Assembly (NCBI GenBank): GCA_037131735.1
Contig: JBAXQM010000002.1
Location: 216,548-280,547 of the forward strand
Direction: 5' to 3'
DNA length: 64,000 nt
Source: CAIUPE01 sp037131735
GTDB lineage: Bacteria > Pseudomonadota > Alphaproteobacteria > Rhizobiales > Beijerinckiaceae
This document shows, in pieces, positions 9,125 to 16,809 of this stretch. The notes under the pieces are model-generated. The model was given only the letters and a program-made list of their open reading frames with translations, had not been told where the DNA came from and ran no database searches. The position numbers and the translations under genes are program-made. Within the stretch, counting starts at the first letter, position 1; every line of letters starts with the position of its first letter.

Positions 9125-9606
9125 TTATATAAAACGAATGGCTGAGAGCCGTCTTTAAAGGCTCTTAAATTGAATATTTTTTGAGTGGTGATTAATCGCT
9201 GCACCACGCTCTCATCGAGCTTCCGCTTCCAAAGAGAGCGACGGCTTCCGGGTAAGGGACGGGTTGAGGGAGATCTTGCGCCGAGATGGCGGGCTTTGAG
9301 GCGCTTGGTTTTGGCGATGCGAGGGATGTCGGATTGGGAAGTCTTTGATTGGTGGCAGGGCTTGCAGAGGATTTGAAGGTTTTCGGGTTCGTTTGTACCG
9401 CCAAGTGCGAGGGGCAGAATGTGATCAATGTCCCAGGCTTTGCCGGCGTCGATCTTTATGTAACAGCTTGCGCAAGTTCCTTTTCTTTTGAGAAAGAGGT
9501 TCAGCCTAAAAGAGGTTGAGAAGAATTGCCGTCGTGTTGATCGTTTTATAGTGTCTTCTGGTGGTTCTTCGGTCACTTCGCTTTTTAAGTGTTTCCCTTT
9601 ACTCAT
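9004..9606 (-). CDS. HNH endonuclease with run-on C-terminus
   Basis: 200 residues from the ATG at 9606, which overlaps the stop of the RecT-like gene by eight bases (an upstream start would run deeper into that gene). The zinc-binding HNH domain is plain: CASC (about 45-48), DIDHILPLALGGTN (59-72) with the catalytic DH, and CKPCH (81-85). It then continues with ARSPSTRPLPGSRR and WKRKLDESVVQR (about 126-137), which in phage HNH proteins of this type is close to the natural C-terminus. Here translation continues some 60 residues into the antisense of the neighbouring GT61 gene, suggesting that the original stop was lost or replaced at the insertion junction. Acts as a DNA nuclease, often near phage packaging or recombination genes. 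Confidence 0.75.
   Translation of the reverse strand: MSKGKHLKSEVTEEPPEDTIKRSTRRQFFSTSFRLNLFLKRKGTCASCYIKIDAGKAWDIDHILPLALGGTNEPENLQILCKPCHQSKTSQSDIPRIAKTKRLKARHLGARSPSTRPLPGSRRSLWKRKLDESVVQRLITTQKIFNLRAFKDGSQPFVLYNHRDKALSISSISIIKSSRLSPSDPIIGWYSKPICAAMFR
9145..9165. terminator. Short hairpin after the GT61 gene, possible terminator
   Basis: AGAGCC (9145-9150) and GGCTCT (9160-9165) form a 6-bp stem with a 9-base loop, 20 bases after the GT61 stop. The following sequence is A/T-rich with a six-T run only some 15 bases later, so it is a weak intrinsic terminator at best. Confidence 0.4.
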
Positions 9607-11095
9607 CGGCCTCGTCCTTTTGGGGGTTGGCTTGGGGCAAGTATTTAAGGAGATCGATTTTCCTTCGGGCATTGAGTTCTGCGAGGGTCAATCCTTTCCG
9701 AGGACGGATGGAAAATCGACGCCTTGTCCTATGAGGGCTCAGCGATTCCTTTGCAGTGCGGCCTGTAATCTCTTCAGATGAGTCCTCATCTTCATTTTCT
9801 AATGGTTCATCTGGTTGCTTGCCGTTATTAGTGAAGACGCCTTCTGCCACCCTGATCCGCTTCTCATGTCTTAAGAAGATCCGGCCTGCCTCTTGGAGGC
9901 CTTCCGTATCCAGTCGATCAAGCCGCTCGTTGAACTCTTCTCTGATCTCTTCGAGCGTTTCTGTGTCTTGAGCGCAAGCCAAAGCACTATCAAAGAGCTC
10001 GAGGGTATCCGATGGGTTCAGGAATGAGTCTGTCTCAGGTTCCGAAGGGTTCGCGGATTGTTGCGGATCAGCTGAGGCATAACCTTTTCCGATGAGATTG
10101 GTGTCCGCTTCTGCAGTTGAGATAAGCGCAGCGATCACCATTGGCGACGGTGGCGGCGGTGCTCGCCGGATTGATGATTGGGTTGATGTTGGTTGTGCTT
10201 GCTTATGAGCATTTGGCTCAAAAGGGTTATACGGGTGCGAGCTTTGCCCGCGATCTTCTTGCCCTGAAGCCGTTTGAGCTTTTGTAGAACCGTTGAACTT
10301 TGAATTGTTCATTCCATAGTCATTGGAGACAGCTGTTTGAGCTGCAGCATTCTCCTCCCAATCAGATTGTTTCTCTTCCCCATAACTATTCAGACTTCGG
10401 CTGCCCGTCCCCTCAAATTCTTCTCTCAAGTAAAGTCCCATAAGGACGTCTGGAAAAGCGTCTCTGAGCGCAAAAGCTCTTGCGCGCATCATAAGCATGC
10501 GATCGGGATAATCACTCCAGGGGCCTGGCTTTTGCCAAAGACCTGCACGCTTAGCGTCTTCGATCGAGAAGCTTCTAGTGATCGGCTCAGATCTTCCTGA
10601 TCTTAGAACCTGACAGGTAGCGGTCTTTGCTTGTGCTTGATCACTCTCAATTCGCTCCTCGATTTTTACGAGAAGACCACTGGCTTCAACGAGAGCGAGG
10701 GCGGCATCGCCCCAGATGGTGGGACGCCCATCAATGATGGCCATGCGCTGGAGAGCAGCAATGGGGGAGAGACCAACCTCCATCCCGTAGAGGATGCCGA
10801 CGAGACAGGCTTCAGGGTTCTCAAAGCCCTTGGGGATCAGTTTGGACTTGGACAGCAGCGAGGCCAGCTGTAGCGCTTCTTTCAGGGACCTTGGAAGAAG
10901 CGGCTTGGTGCCTCGATGAGAGTTCGGCTGTCTTACTAAATTGCGAGCGCCCGACAGATTGGTGCGAGTAGATCGTTTGATCTGAGCTGACGGCTCTGTA
11001 CCATCTAACTGTTCCTGAAGATCTAATTCGTGTTCATGGTCTTCAGAGTTACTGATCCTGCTTTTAGGTAAAGCACTGCCGTTGAGGCCAAGCAT
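9599..11095 (-). CDS. recT: RecT-like phage recombination (single-strand annealing) protein
   Basis: 498 residues. Residues of about 65-240 read as a RecT-like core: PRSLKEALQLASLLSKS, then IPKGFENPEACLVGILYGME, VGLSPIAALQRMAIIDGRPT, IWGDAALALV, and DYPDRMLMMRARAFALRDAF with VLMGLYLREE. RecT proteins anneal single strands during phage recombination. The C-terminal 250 residues are low-complexity, acidic and basic patches without a recognised domain, and are longer than in typical RecT. It lies between an unknown phage protein upstream and the HNH gene downstream, in the order often seen in alphaproteobacterial prophages. The family call is from memory of the pattern, so alternatives such as another annealing family remain possible. 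Confidence 0.6.
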   Translation of the reverse strand: MLGLNGSALPKSRISNSEDHEHELDLQEQLDGTEPSAQIKRSTRTNLSGARNLVRQPNSHRGTKPLLPRSLKEALQLASLLSKSKLIPKGFENPEACLVGILYGMEVGLSPIAALQRMAIIDGRPTIWGDAALALVEASGLLVKIEERIESDQAQAKTATCQVLRSGRSEPITRSFSIEDAKRAGLWQKPGPWSDYPDRMLMMRARAFALRDAFPDVLMGLYLREEFEGTGSRSLNSYGEEKQSDWEENAAAQTAVSNDYGMNNSKFNGSTKAQTASGQEDRGQSSHPYNPFEPNAHKQAQPTSTQSSIRRAPPPPSPMVIAALISTAEADTNLIGKGYASADPQQSANPSEPETDSFLNPSDTLELFDSALACAQDTETLEEIREEFNERLDRLDTEGLQEAGRIFLRHEKRIRVAEGVFTNNGKQPDEPLENEDEDSSEEITGRTAKESLSPHRTRRRFSIRPRKGLTLAELNARRKIDLLKYLPQANPQKDEADE

Positions 11096-11205
11096 GGTCT
11101 GGCTCCCTGTGTAAGTGATGAGAATGAATGGGGTGGTTAGATTAGACGTCTAGTTGAGTGTTTAATTTGAGTGACACACGAGAAGCGGATATTTTTTATT
11201 GCTCC

Positions 11206-12219
11206 TCAAGTCGCTGTGAGCTCTTCGATGAGCGTGGCCCCCGGGATGGGCTTGTTGGCAGCAAGATCAATCTCGGCAAGCTTGGTGATAGCTTCAGATA
11301 TGGATTTGTCTGCCCAGAGCCTTGGATCAGCTTTGTAATGGGTCTGAAGATCTGATGGAGAGATGACCTTAAGCACCATTCTGGATCTCAAGCCAATCCG
11401 CCTCCCCATAGTTCCCGCTCTTGGCGGTTCACCATCAAGACCAAGCTCTTTTTGGCGTTTAAGTTCAGCAATCAGATAGGGCTCAATCAGCTTCTTGAGC
11501 TTAACCTTGGTCTCTGAAGCCTTTGAGATGACTGGCTTCCATTTGCCGTCAATGGAACGGCCTTGATCAAGAATAGGCTTCTTCTCGATGGTTCTTGCCT
11601 CTTCAGCCCTATTCTCAAGATTGCCAAAGCGCTCCACATAATTGGCAGCCTTATCAGCCAGTACTTGAGAACAAATCTCCGGAACCTCGGACAACCATTC
11701 GTCACAGGACTGAGCCAAAGCCTTAATCTCTTCCAAGAAACCCTCTGCCTCGCTTACGCCGTCGCTGTTGTGGCCGAGGGCTGGCGAATAAGTAGGGGCT
11801 TCAGGAGATTTAGAAACAGAAGCCCGGCCAGCCTGATCATCCGAAGATGAGGGACGTTCGAAAGAAGCTGAGGCTGAGACAGGTCTAACCTTCTTCAAAT
11901 CAGGCAAGTCCTCAGGCCAAGCCTGTCCCTGTTCAGCTACAGCCACATAGGTCTCATAAGGAACTGGATACCGGCACACCCAGGTCCATATCTCGTAAGC
12001 ATCACGCTCTTTACCATCAACCAGACAAACAAGCTTCCCCGAATCCGAAATTCCGGTAATCTCACTCTCGCCGGCTACCTCCCTCCAGATGGCAACCGGC
12101 AACCACGGGCCACCCCGGCCCTGTCTCATCCGGTAATACCCACACTGAGGATCATTCTCATGAACAGGACCAAATTTCCCTAAAAGGGCTTGTCGCCACC
12201 AAGGGTACGCCTCAACCAT
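11206..12219 (-). CDS. Phage-type protein of unknown function
   Basis: 337 residues, no family recognised. The N-terminal 110 residues are compact and aromatic-rich (QCGYYRMRQGRGGPWLPVAIW, PVPYETYVAVAEQGQAWPE), followed by a serine/proline-rich linker (about 125-160) and a C-terminal helical, charged segment (about 165-260), with LIEPYLIAELKRQKE near its end, possibly coiled-coil. It is the first gene of the minus-strand phage trio, directly divergent from the XRE regulator across the palindromic operator-like site, so it is probably the first gene repressed by that regulator. It ends 110 bases before the RecT-like gene. Confidence 0.6.
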   Translation of the reverse strand: MVEAYPWWRQALLGKFGPVHENDPQCGYYRMRQGRGGPWLPVAIWREVAGESEITGISDSGKLVCLVDGKERDAYEIWTWVCRYPVPYETYVAVAEQGQAWPEDLPDLKKVRPVSASASFERPSSSDDQAGRASVSKSPEAPTYSPALGHNSDGVSEAEGFLEEIKALAQSCDEWLSEVPEICSQVLADKAANYVERFGNLENRAEEARTIEKKPILDQGRSIDGKWKPVISKASETKVKLKKLIEPYLIAELKRQKELGLDGEPPRAGTMGRRIGLRSRMVLKVISPSDLQTHYKADPRLWADKSISEAITKLAEIDLAANKPIPGATLIEELTAT

Positions 12220-12250
12220 TTGATAATCTCCTAATTTAATGAGCTATTTT

Positions 12251-12267
12251 TATCACATAATGTGATA
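12251..12267. promoter_or_regulatory. Perfect 17-bp palindrome, likely repressor operator
   Basis: TATCACATAATGTGATA is a perfect inverted repeat (8-bp arms around one central base). It sits in the 85-base divergent gap between the phage-type gene (start 12219) and the XRE regulator (start 12305), where a lambda-like repressor operator would be expected. No second copy is visible in the same gap. Binding by the neighbouring XRE protein is inference. Confidence 0.7.
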
Positions 12268-12304
12268 TTAGGAGAAGCAATAGAGATGTCAATAGCATTT
12301 TTTG

Positions 12305-12550
12305 ATGATTACAGGATCTCAAATTCGGGCAGCGCGGGGCTTGCTGGGGTGGTCTGCGGCAAAATTAGCCGAGCGGACCGGTTCAAACCGTTTTACGATC
12401 CAAAGGCTGGAACAATCGGATGGAGTGCCGCCCAGCCGAACACAAACATTGATGGATATTAAGGCTGCATTCGAGGCCGCCGGCGTCGAATTCTTAGGTA
12501 CGCCAGAAAATGGGCCGGGCCTAAGAATGATAAACAAGCCAAAGAAATGA
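12305..12550 (+). CDS. XRE-family helix-turn-helix regulator
   Basis: 81 residues from the ATG at 12305. GSQIRAARGLLGWSAAKLAE, then RTGSNRFTIQRLEQ, is the classic XRE helix-turn-helix (about 4-40), followed by a short tail EAAGVEFLGTPENGPGL common in small alphaproteobacterial XRE proteins. It is divergent from the phage-type genes across a perfect palindrome, consistent with autoregulation. No good Shine-Dalgarno lies just before 12305. Its stop is only 12 bases before the start of the downstream glycosyltransferase, so the phage promoter may also transcribe glycan genes. Confidence 0.8.
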   Translation: MITGSQIRAARGLLGWSAAKLAERTGSNRFTIQRLEQSDGVPPSRTQTLMDIKAAFEAAGVEFLGTPENGPGLRMINKPKK

Positions 12551-12562
12551 ATTGATACGCAG

Positions 12563-13798
12563 ATGACTGTTTATTTGTTAGACCCTTTCTTGATCGATTA
12601 TTCAGGGCACTGCTACAATTACCTGGAATGTGTAAGACACGCATTGAGGCGTCGAAATATCGAAGCGCAGATCATCGGCAATGAATTATGCAATATTGAA
12701 ATACGGCAGCATGGCGTTAGGGGAGTATTTTCAAAATCCGCTTTGAAGCCAGTCAAACACAAAATCCGCTATTCAATAACCAAATATCTAAAGTCAATTT
12801 TCAATCCCCAAAAATACGATGATGCAGAGACGTTCAAAGAAAACTTTAAGAGTTTCATGGAGTATACTAAATCAAATGAAAAAGACATTATATTTATAAA
12901 TTCTTTAAGACCAGGTCAATTTCTCGGACTTGCTTTATGGTTCCAAGATCAAGATTTATCAAAATGTCCTAAAATTGTTTTAGTCTTGCATTTCACGTCT
13001 CGTTTAAAAAATTGGTCTGGATATATTTATACAAAACAATATCGCGAAGCATTTGATCTCTGCAAAGAGGCGCATAATTTAAATAGATTAATTATCCTGG
13101 CAGATACAGAAGAGCTCATCAGTGAGTATAGAAAGCTTGGCGCTCCAAGTATACATTTGGCGCCGATACCAGATTTTTGGAAAGTAAATGAAAATCCAAA
13201 TTTGGAGCAAAAACAAAATGACAATGATAGTACAATTATAATATCCTTTGTTGGTCAAGCCCGCCGCGATAAGGGCTTTTATTTATTGCCGACAATAATT
13301 AAAAATTTAAATCAATATATTTCCTGTAATAAAATAAGATTTTTTATTCAAACTGGGCCCTTAAATAAATTAGATTACAGAGGGCTGGTTACCATTGAAA
13401 AATTAAAAGAACTTAATGCACAAATAATTGATGCATCGCTAAACGCTTGTGATTACTATGATTTTATAGAAAGCTCTGACATAATTTTACTACCATATGT
13501 AGGATTTCCATATCGGTCCCAATCATCTGGTGTATTTGCGGAAGCTTTATCACGTGGAAAAATTATTGTTGCCCCTTTTGATACGTGGATGGGAAAACAA
13601 CTGATGAGTTTTGATTTAAAATGCAGAAAAAATAACCATTCATATTCTGATAAAAGTAGCGAAATAGTTTCTAATATTAAGGAAATTATAGAGAATTATG
13701 AAATAAATAAATATAAATTTCAAATCGTAGCAAAGAATTGGAGAAGTCTAAACAATATTGAGAATCTTATAGATAATGTCTTAGCTCCCTATAGTTAA
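12563..13798 (+). CDS. GT4-like glycosyltransferase
   Basis: 411 residues in strongly AT-rich codons. The C-terminal half has the GT-B pattern: IIISFVGQARRDKGFYLLP at the start of the nucleotide-binding domain, a middle IRFFIQTGPLN strand, then SSDIILLPYVGFPYRSQSSG and VFAEALSRGKIIVAP, matching the family's E-x7-E donor region in form (FAEALSRG). The N-terminal half opens with DPFLIDYSGHCYNYLECVRHALRRR, a glycine-poor acceptor domain start. It begins just after the XRE gene and marks the sharp change to low-GC sequence. Likely transfers a sugar from a nucleotide donor in the cytoplasm. Confidence 0.75.
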   Translation: MTVYLLDPFLIDYSGHCYNYLECVRHALRRRNIEAQIIGNELCNIEIRQHGVRGVFSKSALKPVKHKIRYSITKYLKSIFNPQKYDDAETFKENFKSFMEYTKSNEKDIIFINSLRPGQFLGLALWFQDQDLSKCPKIVLVLHFTSRLKNWSGYIYTKQYREAFDLCKEAHNLNRLIILADTEELISEYRKLGAPSIHLAPIPDFWKVNENPNLEQKQNDNDSTIIISFVGQARRDKGFYLLPTIIKNLNQYISCNKIRFFIQTGPLNKLDYRGLVTIEKLKELNAQIIDASLNACDYYDFIESSDIILLPYVGFPYRSQSSGVFAEALSRGKIIVAPFDTWMGKQLMSFDLKCRKNNHSYSDKSSEIVSNIKEIIENYEINKYKFQIVAKNWRSLNNIENLIDNVLAPYS

Positions 13799-13811
13799 TT
13801 TTAGGGAGCTA
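13782..13811 (+). terminator. 10-bp perfect hairpin at the end of the glycosyltransferase gene
   Basis: TAGCTCCCTA (13782-13791) and TAGGGAGCTA (13802-13811) pair perfectly with a 10-base loop that contains the gene's stop codon. The stem is strong, but the bases after it are AT-mixed rather than a T tract, so it may end transcription or only protect the mRNA 3' end. Confidence 0.55.
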
Positions 13812-14059
13812 TAATATAAATCCATCTATCTAAAAGTCCGATTGTTGTCCGCTAAGGCCTGCTTAAACTCACAAACCGTATAATAGGAATTGATGCTTTG
13901 CTGAGTATATTAGCTGTTTGGATCGCAATAGATCATATAATTTTGCAAGTTCATCAAAGAGCGTCTTTTTTTAAAAATTTTTATATATAAGCTCATTAGC
14001 AGTAGTTTTTTTCAATTATAAGTGGATTTGTTATTAACAATCAAATTATAATAAATAAT

Positions 14060-14665
14060 ATGACGTCCAATTGGACTCTTTTATGTCCCGAGCTGTACAT
14101 CTCGACGTTGCGAAGATGAAAAAAGCACAGCCCAAAGGCCCATGTCTTATGAGTATTGATCTATCCGATTTAAAGATCTCAAATCCATTCGTTCTTCAAC
14201 TGCAAATTGGGCATATAATTGCAGATAGTTTCGTTGCGGCCGAAGAGCAGGAATGTAAACGTGATCCAGACACCTAGTCTCCTGCCTACTCTTTCGGCCA
14301 TTTCCTTGCCTTCAGATGACCATTCTATTTTTATAAAAAGGATTTCTTTGAGAAGCATAATCTGCAAGCCGAAATAGGCAAGCATCTTCTCGAGAAGCCG
14401 GTTGCCGCCATTAAGTGCCTTCAGCCTCAAAAGCATTGATGCGTCCACGAAAACACATTGAAGCGCTATTTCTAAAACGAGGCCGAATCTATGCCGTGTG
14501 CATGTTAAAACTTGGCAACCGAAACGCCCCCAACTGTCTGCTCCACAATACCAATTTCATTATATCTGCTGACTTCCACGTTGCCCATTCCACCATTTGT
14601 TCACCCTGTCGATAAAGTTCCACGAGTTGACTCCACTGATCATATAGGGGGAGGGTTTCAATTAG
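14060..14665. repeat. Diverged 600-bp duplicated segment, copy A
   Basis: This stretch, in the 937 bases between genes at 13798 and 14736, is clearly homologous along its length to 21910-22515. Shared anchors include CAGCCCAAAGGC, AATCCATTCGTTCT, TAGTCTCCTG and CGATAAAGTTC. Neither copy keeps a common long open frame, and small indels are frequent, so both look like decayed copies of one ancestral sequence, perhaps a mobile-element gene. A 68-codon open frame at 14071-14277 reads on in copy B for only part of its length. The remaining bases of this gap are AT-rich with nothing else recognised. Confidence 0.7.
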
Positions 14666-14735
14666 AATTTAAATATTGAAATTATTTAAACTGTTTGATA
14701 CCAATAAACTCCCTTAAGCGGTAGGCTCAAAAGCA

Positions 14736-15632
14736 ATGTATGAAAGAATGCTAGTTTTAGGAAGCGAAGGTTTTATTGGCCAAGAATTCTGCCAATTTTT
14801 TAAATTAAATAATATTCCTTTTATTGCGACAAGTAAAAATGGCTCTGAACAAACAATAACATTTTCATTATCCCAACCAAATTTTCAAATATTAACTAGC
14901 ATTAGAGATCAATATGACTGCGTTATTTTTTTAGCAGCAAAAACTAATGTTCGTTGGTGTGAAATGAATGTAAATGAAGCTAATTTGATCAATGTCACAA
15001 ATGCGATAGATACATTGAAATTTTTTGTAGGACTAAATAAAAAAATTATCTATTTTTCGTCAGATTATGTATTCGATGGATATACAGGGAACTACGGTGA
15101 TGACAGTCTAAAAAACGCAAAAACGGTATATGGAAAAGGAAAACAATTATTAGAGGAGTTAATACCTAAGATTACAAATAATTATCTTATTATTAGATTA
15201 GGGAAAGTTTTTGGCACTAAACCAGAAAAAAAATGTTTAATTTCAGAAATAGCAAATACCTTATATTTCAATGAAATATATAGTGCTGCCTATGATCAGG
15301 TCTTTTCAACAATATGTGTTCATGATATCCCAAAAATAATTTTATTTTTTAATAGCCAAGAATTAAATGGTCTTTTTAATATCTGTTCTAAAGCATCATT
15401 TTCCAGATATCAGATAGCACAAATCATAAGAGAAATTTTGGGAGTCAATGAAAATTTATTAAAAAAAATAAATTTAAGAGATTTGCCATTCATGTCAGAT
15501 CGTCCCTTAAATACGTCAATGACTCCAACCAACAAACTCGCTGAATATAATTTTCAACTAACTGATATTCGGCAAGCAATAGAGATCGTTTCAGATAAAC
15601 TCAAATCTTCTGTCAACTTGAGAGATAATTAA
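14736..15632 (+). CDS. RmlD-like NAD(P)-dependent sugar reductase
   Basis: 298 residues of the RmlD/SDR extended family: N-terminal MLVLGSEGFIGQEF (GxxGxxG, about 5-18), VIFLAAKTNVRWCE (NADP-binding and substrate segment matching the RmlD pattern), IYFSSDYVFDGY, and the catalytic Y-G-K-G-K motif. RmlD-type enzymes reduce 4-keto nucleotide sugars such as dTDP-4-keto-rhamnose. Near the end, DLPFMSDRPLNTSMTPTNKL resembles the RPxxxxL region. The next gene begins directly after its stop codon (15633), so the two are coupled. No neighbour clearly makes dTDP-4-keto sugars, so the substrate is open. Confidence 0.75.
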   Translation: MYERMLVLGSEGFIGQEFCQFFKLNNIPFIATSKNGSEQTITFSLSQPNFQILTSIRDQYDCVIFLAAKTNVRWCEMNVNEANLINVTNAIDTLKFFVGLNKKIIYFSSDYVFDGYTGNYGDDSLKNAKTVYGKGKQLLEELIPKITNNYLIIRLGKVFGTKPEKKCLISEIANTLYFNEIYSAAYDQVFSTICVHDIPKIILFFNSQELNGLFNICSKASFSRYQIAQIIREILGVNENLLKKINLRDLPFMSDRPLNTSMTPTNKLAEYNFQLTDIRQAIEIVSDKLKSSVNLRDN

Positions 15633-16778
15633 ATGAAGTGTTCGATTTGTGGAGGTAATCTCATTTTAGTTGATCGATACCTAAATTTACCTAGGGTTTC
15701 TTCTGATTGCAAACCATTTCGCTCTGGTGGCAGTCTCGCCTATTGTGAAAGTTGTTTGACTGTTTCTAAACCGTTGACCAATAGATTGAGAGACGAAATC
15801 AAATCTATTTATGAAAATTATGAAATGTATTTGATATCTGATGGGATTGAGCAGAAAATATTTTCAGAAGAAGGTATTTCAAAAACAAGATCGGAATTGA
15901 TCATAAATTACCTTATGGATAAGATAAAAATGGATTCAGTTGGACGTCTCATTGATATTGGGTGTGGTGATGGACCAACCTTGTCCTGCTTTTCTAAATA
16001 TTTTCCATCTTGGGATCTTTATGGACTTGAAATTTCGAATAGAAATTTTGACAAATTGTCAAAAATTTCAAATTTTAAAAACTTATTTTTAGAATTTCCA
16101 GCAAATGGGATTAATTTCAATATAGTAACAATGATCCATACGCTCGAGCATATATCCAATCCATTTGAATTCTTAAATAATAGTGTAAATTTGCTTGATC
16201 AACATGGGTTATTATTAATACAGGTACCAAATATACTGAGATCTCCGTTTGATATAATTATAGCGGATCACTTAAATCATTTTACACCAAAGCAACTGGC
16301 TAAATTAGTGGGTGATTCGGGTTGTGAAATTTTGTACATCTCAACTGACATATGCCCAAAAGAGATTACAATCATAGCTAGGAAAAAAACTGTCGATTCA
16401 TCTATCCTTAAAAATATGAATATAAATGGATCCTTTGTTGAAGAGTACGATATCGTCGCAAATATTGAATGGTTAAATAAAATAATTTCGCAGACAAAAG
16501 AAATAACAAATAGACATAATTGTGAATTAGGGATTTTCGGGACAACAATTGGTGCTGCCTGGATGGTGAATGTACTCAACAATCAAGTTAAATTTTTTAT
16601 AGACGAAGATGAAAATAAAATCGGAAAAAAATTATTTGGCATCCCCATCAAGCATCCCTCAGAAATAAAGAAGGGAGAAGCAATTTATTTACCAATGAAA
16701 CCGTCGACGGCAAAGGCAATCACTTCAAGATTATTTTCAAATGATAAAATAGAGTATTTTTATCCTGATGCGCTCTAG
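15633..16778 (+). CDS. Three-domain C-methyltransferase-type SAM methyltransferase
   Basis: 381 residues with the three-part layout of sugar C-methyltransferases (TylCIII type): an N-terminal zinc-binding domain with CSICGG and CESC, a central Rossmann SAM domain with LIDIGCGDGPTLSCF (about 108-122) and IHTLEHISNPFEFL, and a C-terminal domain GIFGTTIGAAWMVNVL, FFIDEDENKIGKKLFGIPI and KGEAIYLPMKPS. Known members add a methyl group to C-3 of keto-deoxysugars. It follows the RmlD-like gene without spacing. A second protein of this layout is coded at 44075-45286. A role in making a branched sugar is plausible. Confidence 0.8.
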   Translation: MKCSICGGNLILVDRYLNLPRVSSDCKPFRSGGSLAYCESCLTVSKPLTNRLRDEIKSIYENYEMYLISDGIEQKIFSEEGISKTRSELIINYLMDKIKMDSVGRLIDIGCGDGPTLSCFSKYFPSWDLYGLEISNRNFDKLSKISNFKNLFLEFPANGINFNIVTMIHTLEHISNPFEFLNNSVNLLDQHGLLLIQVPNILRSPFDIIIADHLNHFTPKQLAKLVGDSGCEILYISTDICPKEITIIARKKTVDSSILKNMNINGSFVEEYDIVANIEWLNKIISQTKEITNRHNCELGIFGTTIGAAWMVNVLNNQVKFFIDEDENKIGKKLFGIPIKHPSEIKKGEAIYLPMKPSTAKAITSRLFSNDKIEYFYPDAL

Positions 16779-16809
16779 TAAGAATGAAGTAATTAAAGGA
16801 AACGCTGCA

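Larger units (their letters stand above)
9125..12550. mobile_element. Small prophage-derived early-gene module (remnant)
   Basis: Four adjacent genes have phage character: an HNH endonuclease, a RecT-like annealing protein and an unknown phage-type protein on the minus strand, and a divergent XRE regulator. No integrase, capsid, portal or lysis gene is present. Surface-glycan genes lie directly on both sides. The limits given are the end of the GT61 gene and the end of the XRE gene; I could not find flanking direct repeats by eye. It is therefore read as a remnant, or as an integrated lambda-like replication/recombination cassette. Confidence 0.6.

Noticed and set aside
14071..14277. 68-codon frame that could be a small gene
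   Set aside because: It lies in the decayed repeat, and copy B breaks the same frame early.
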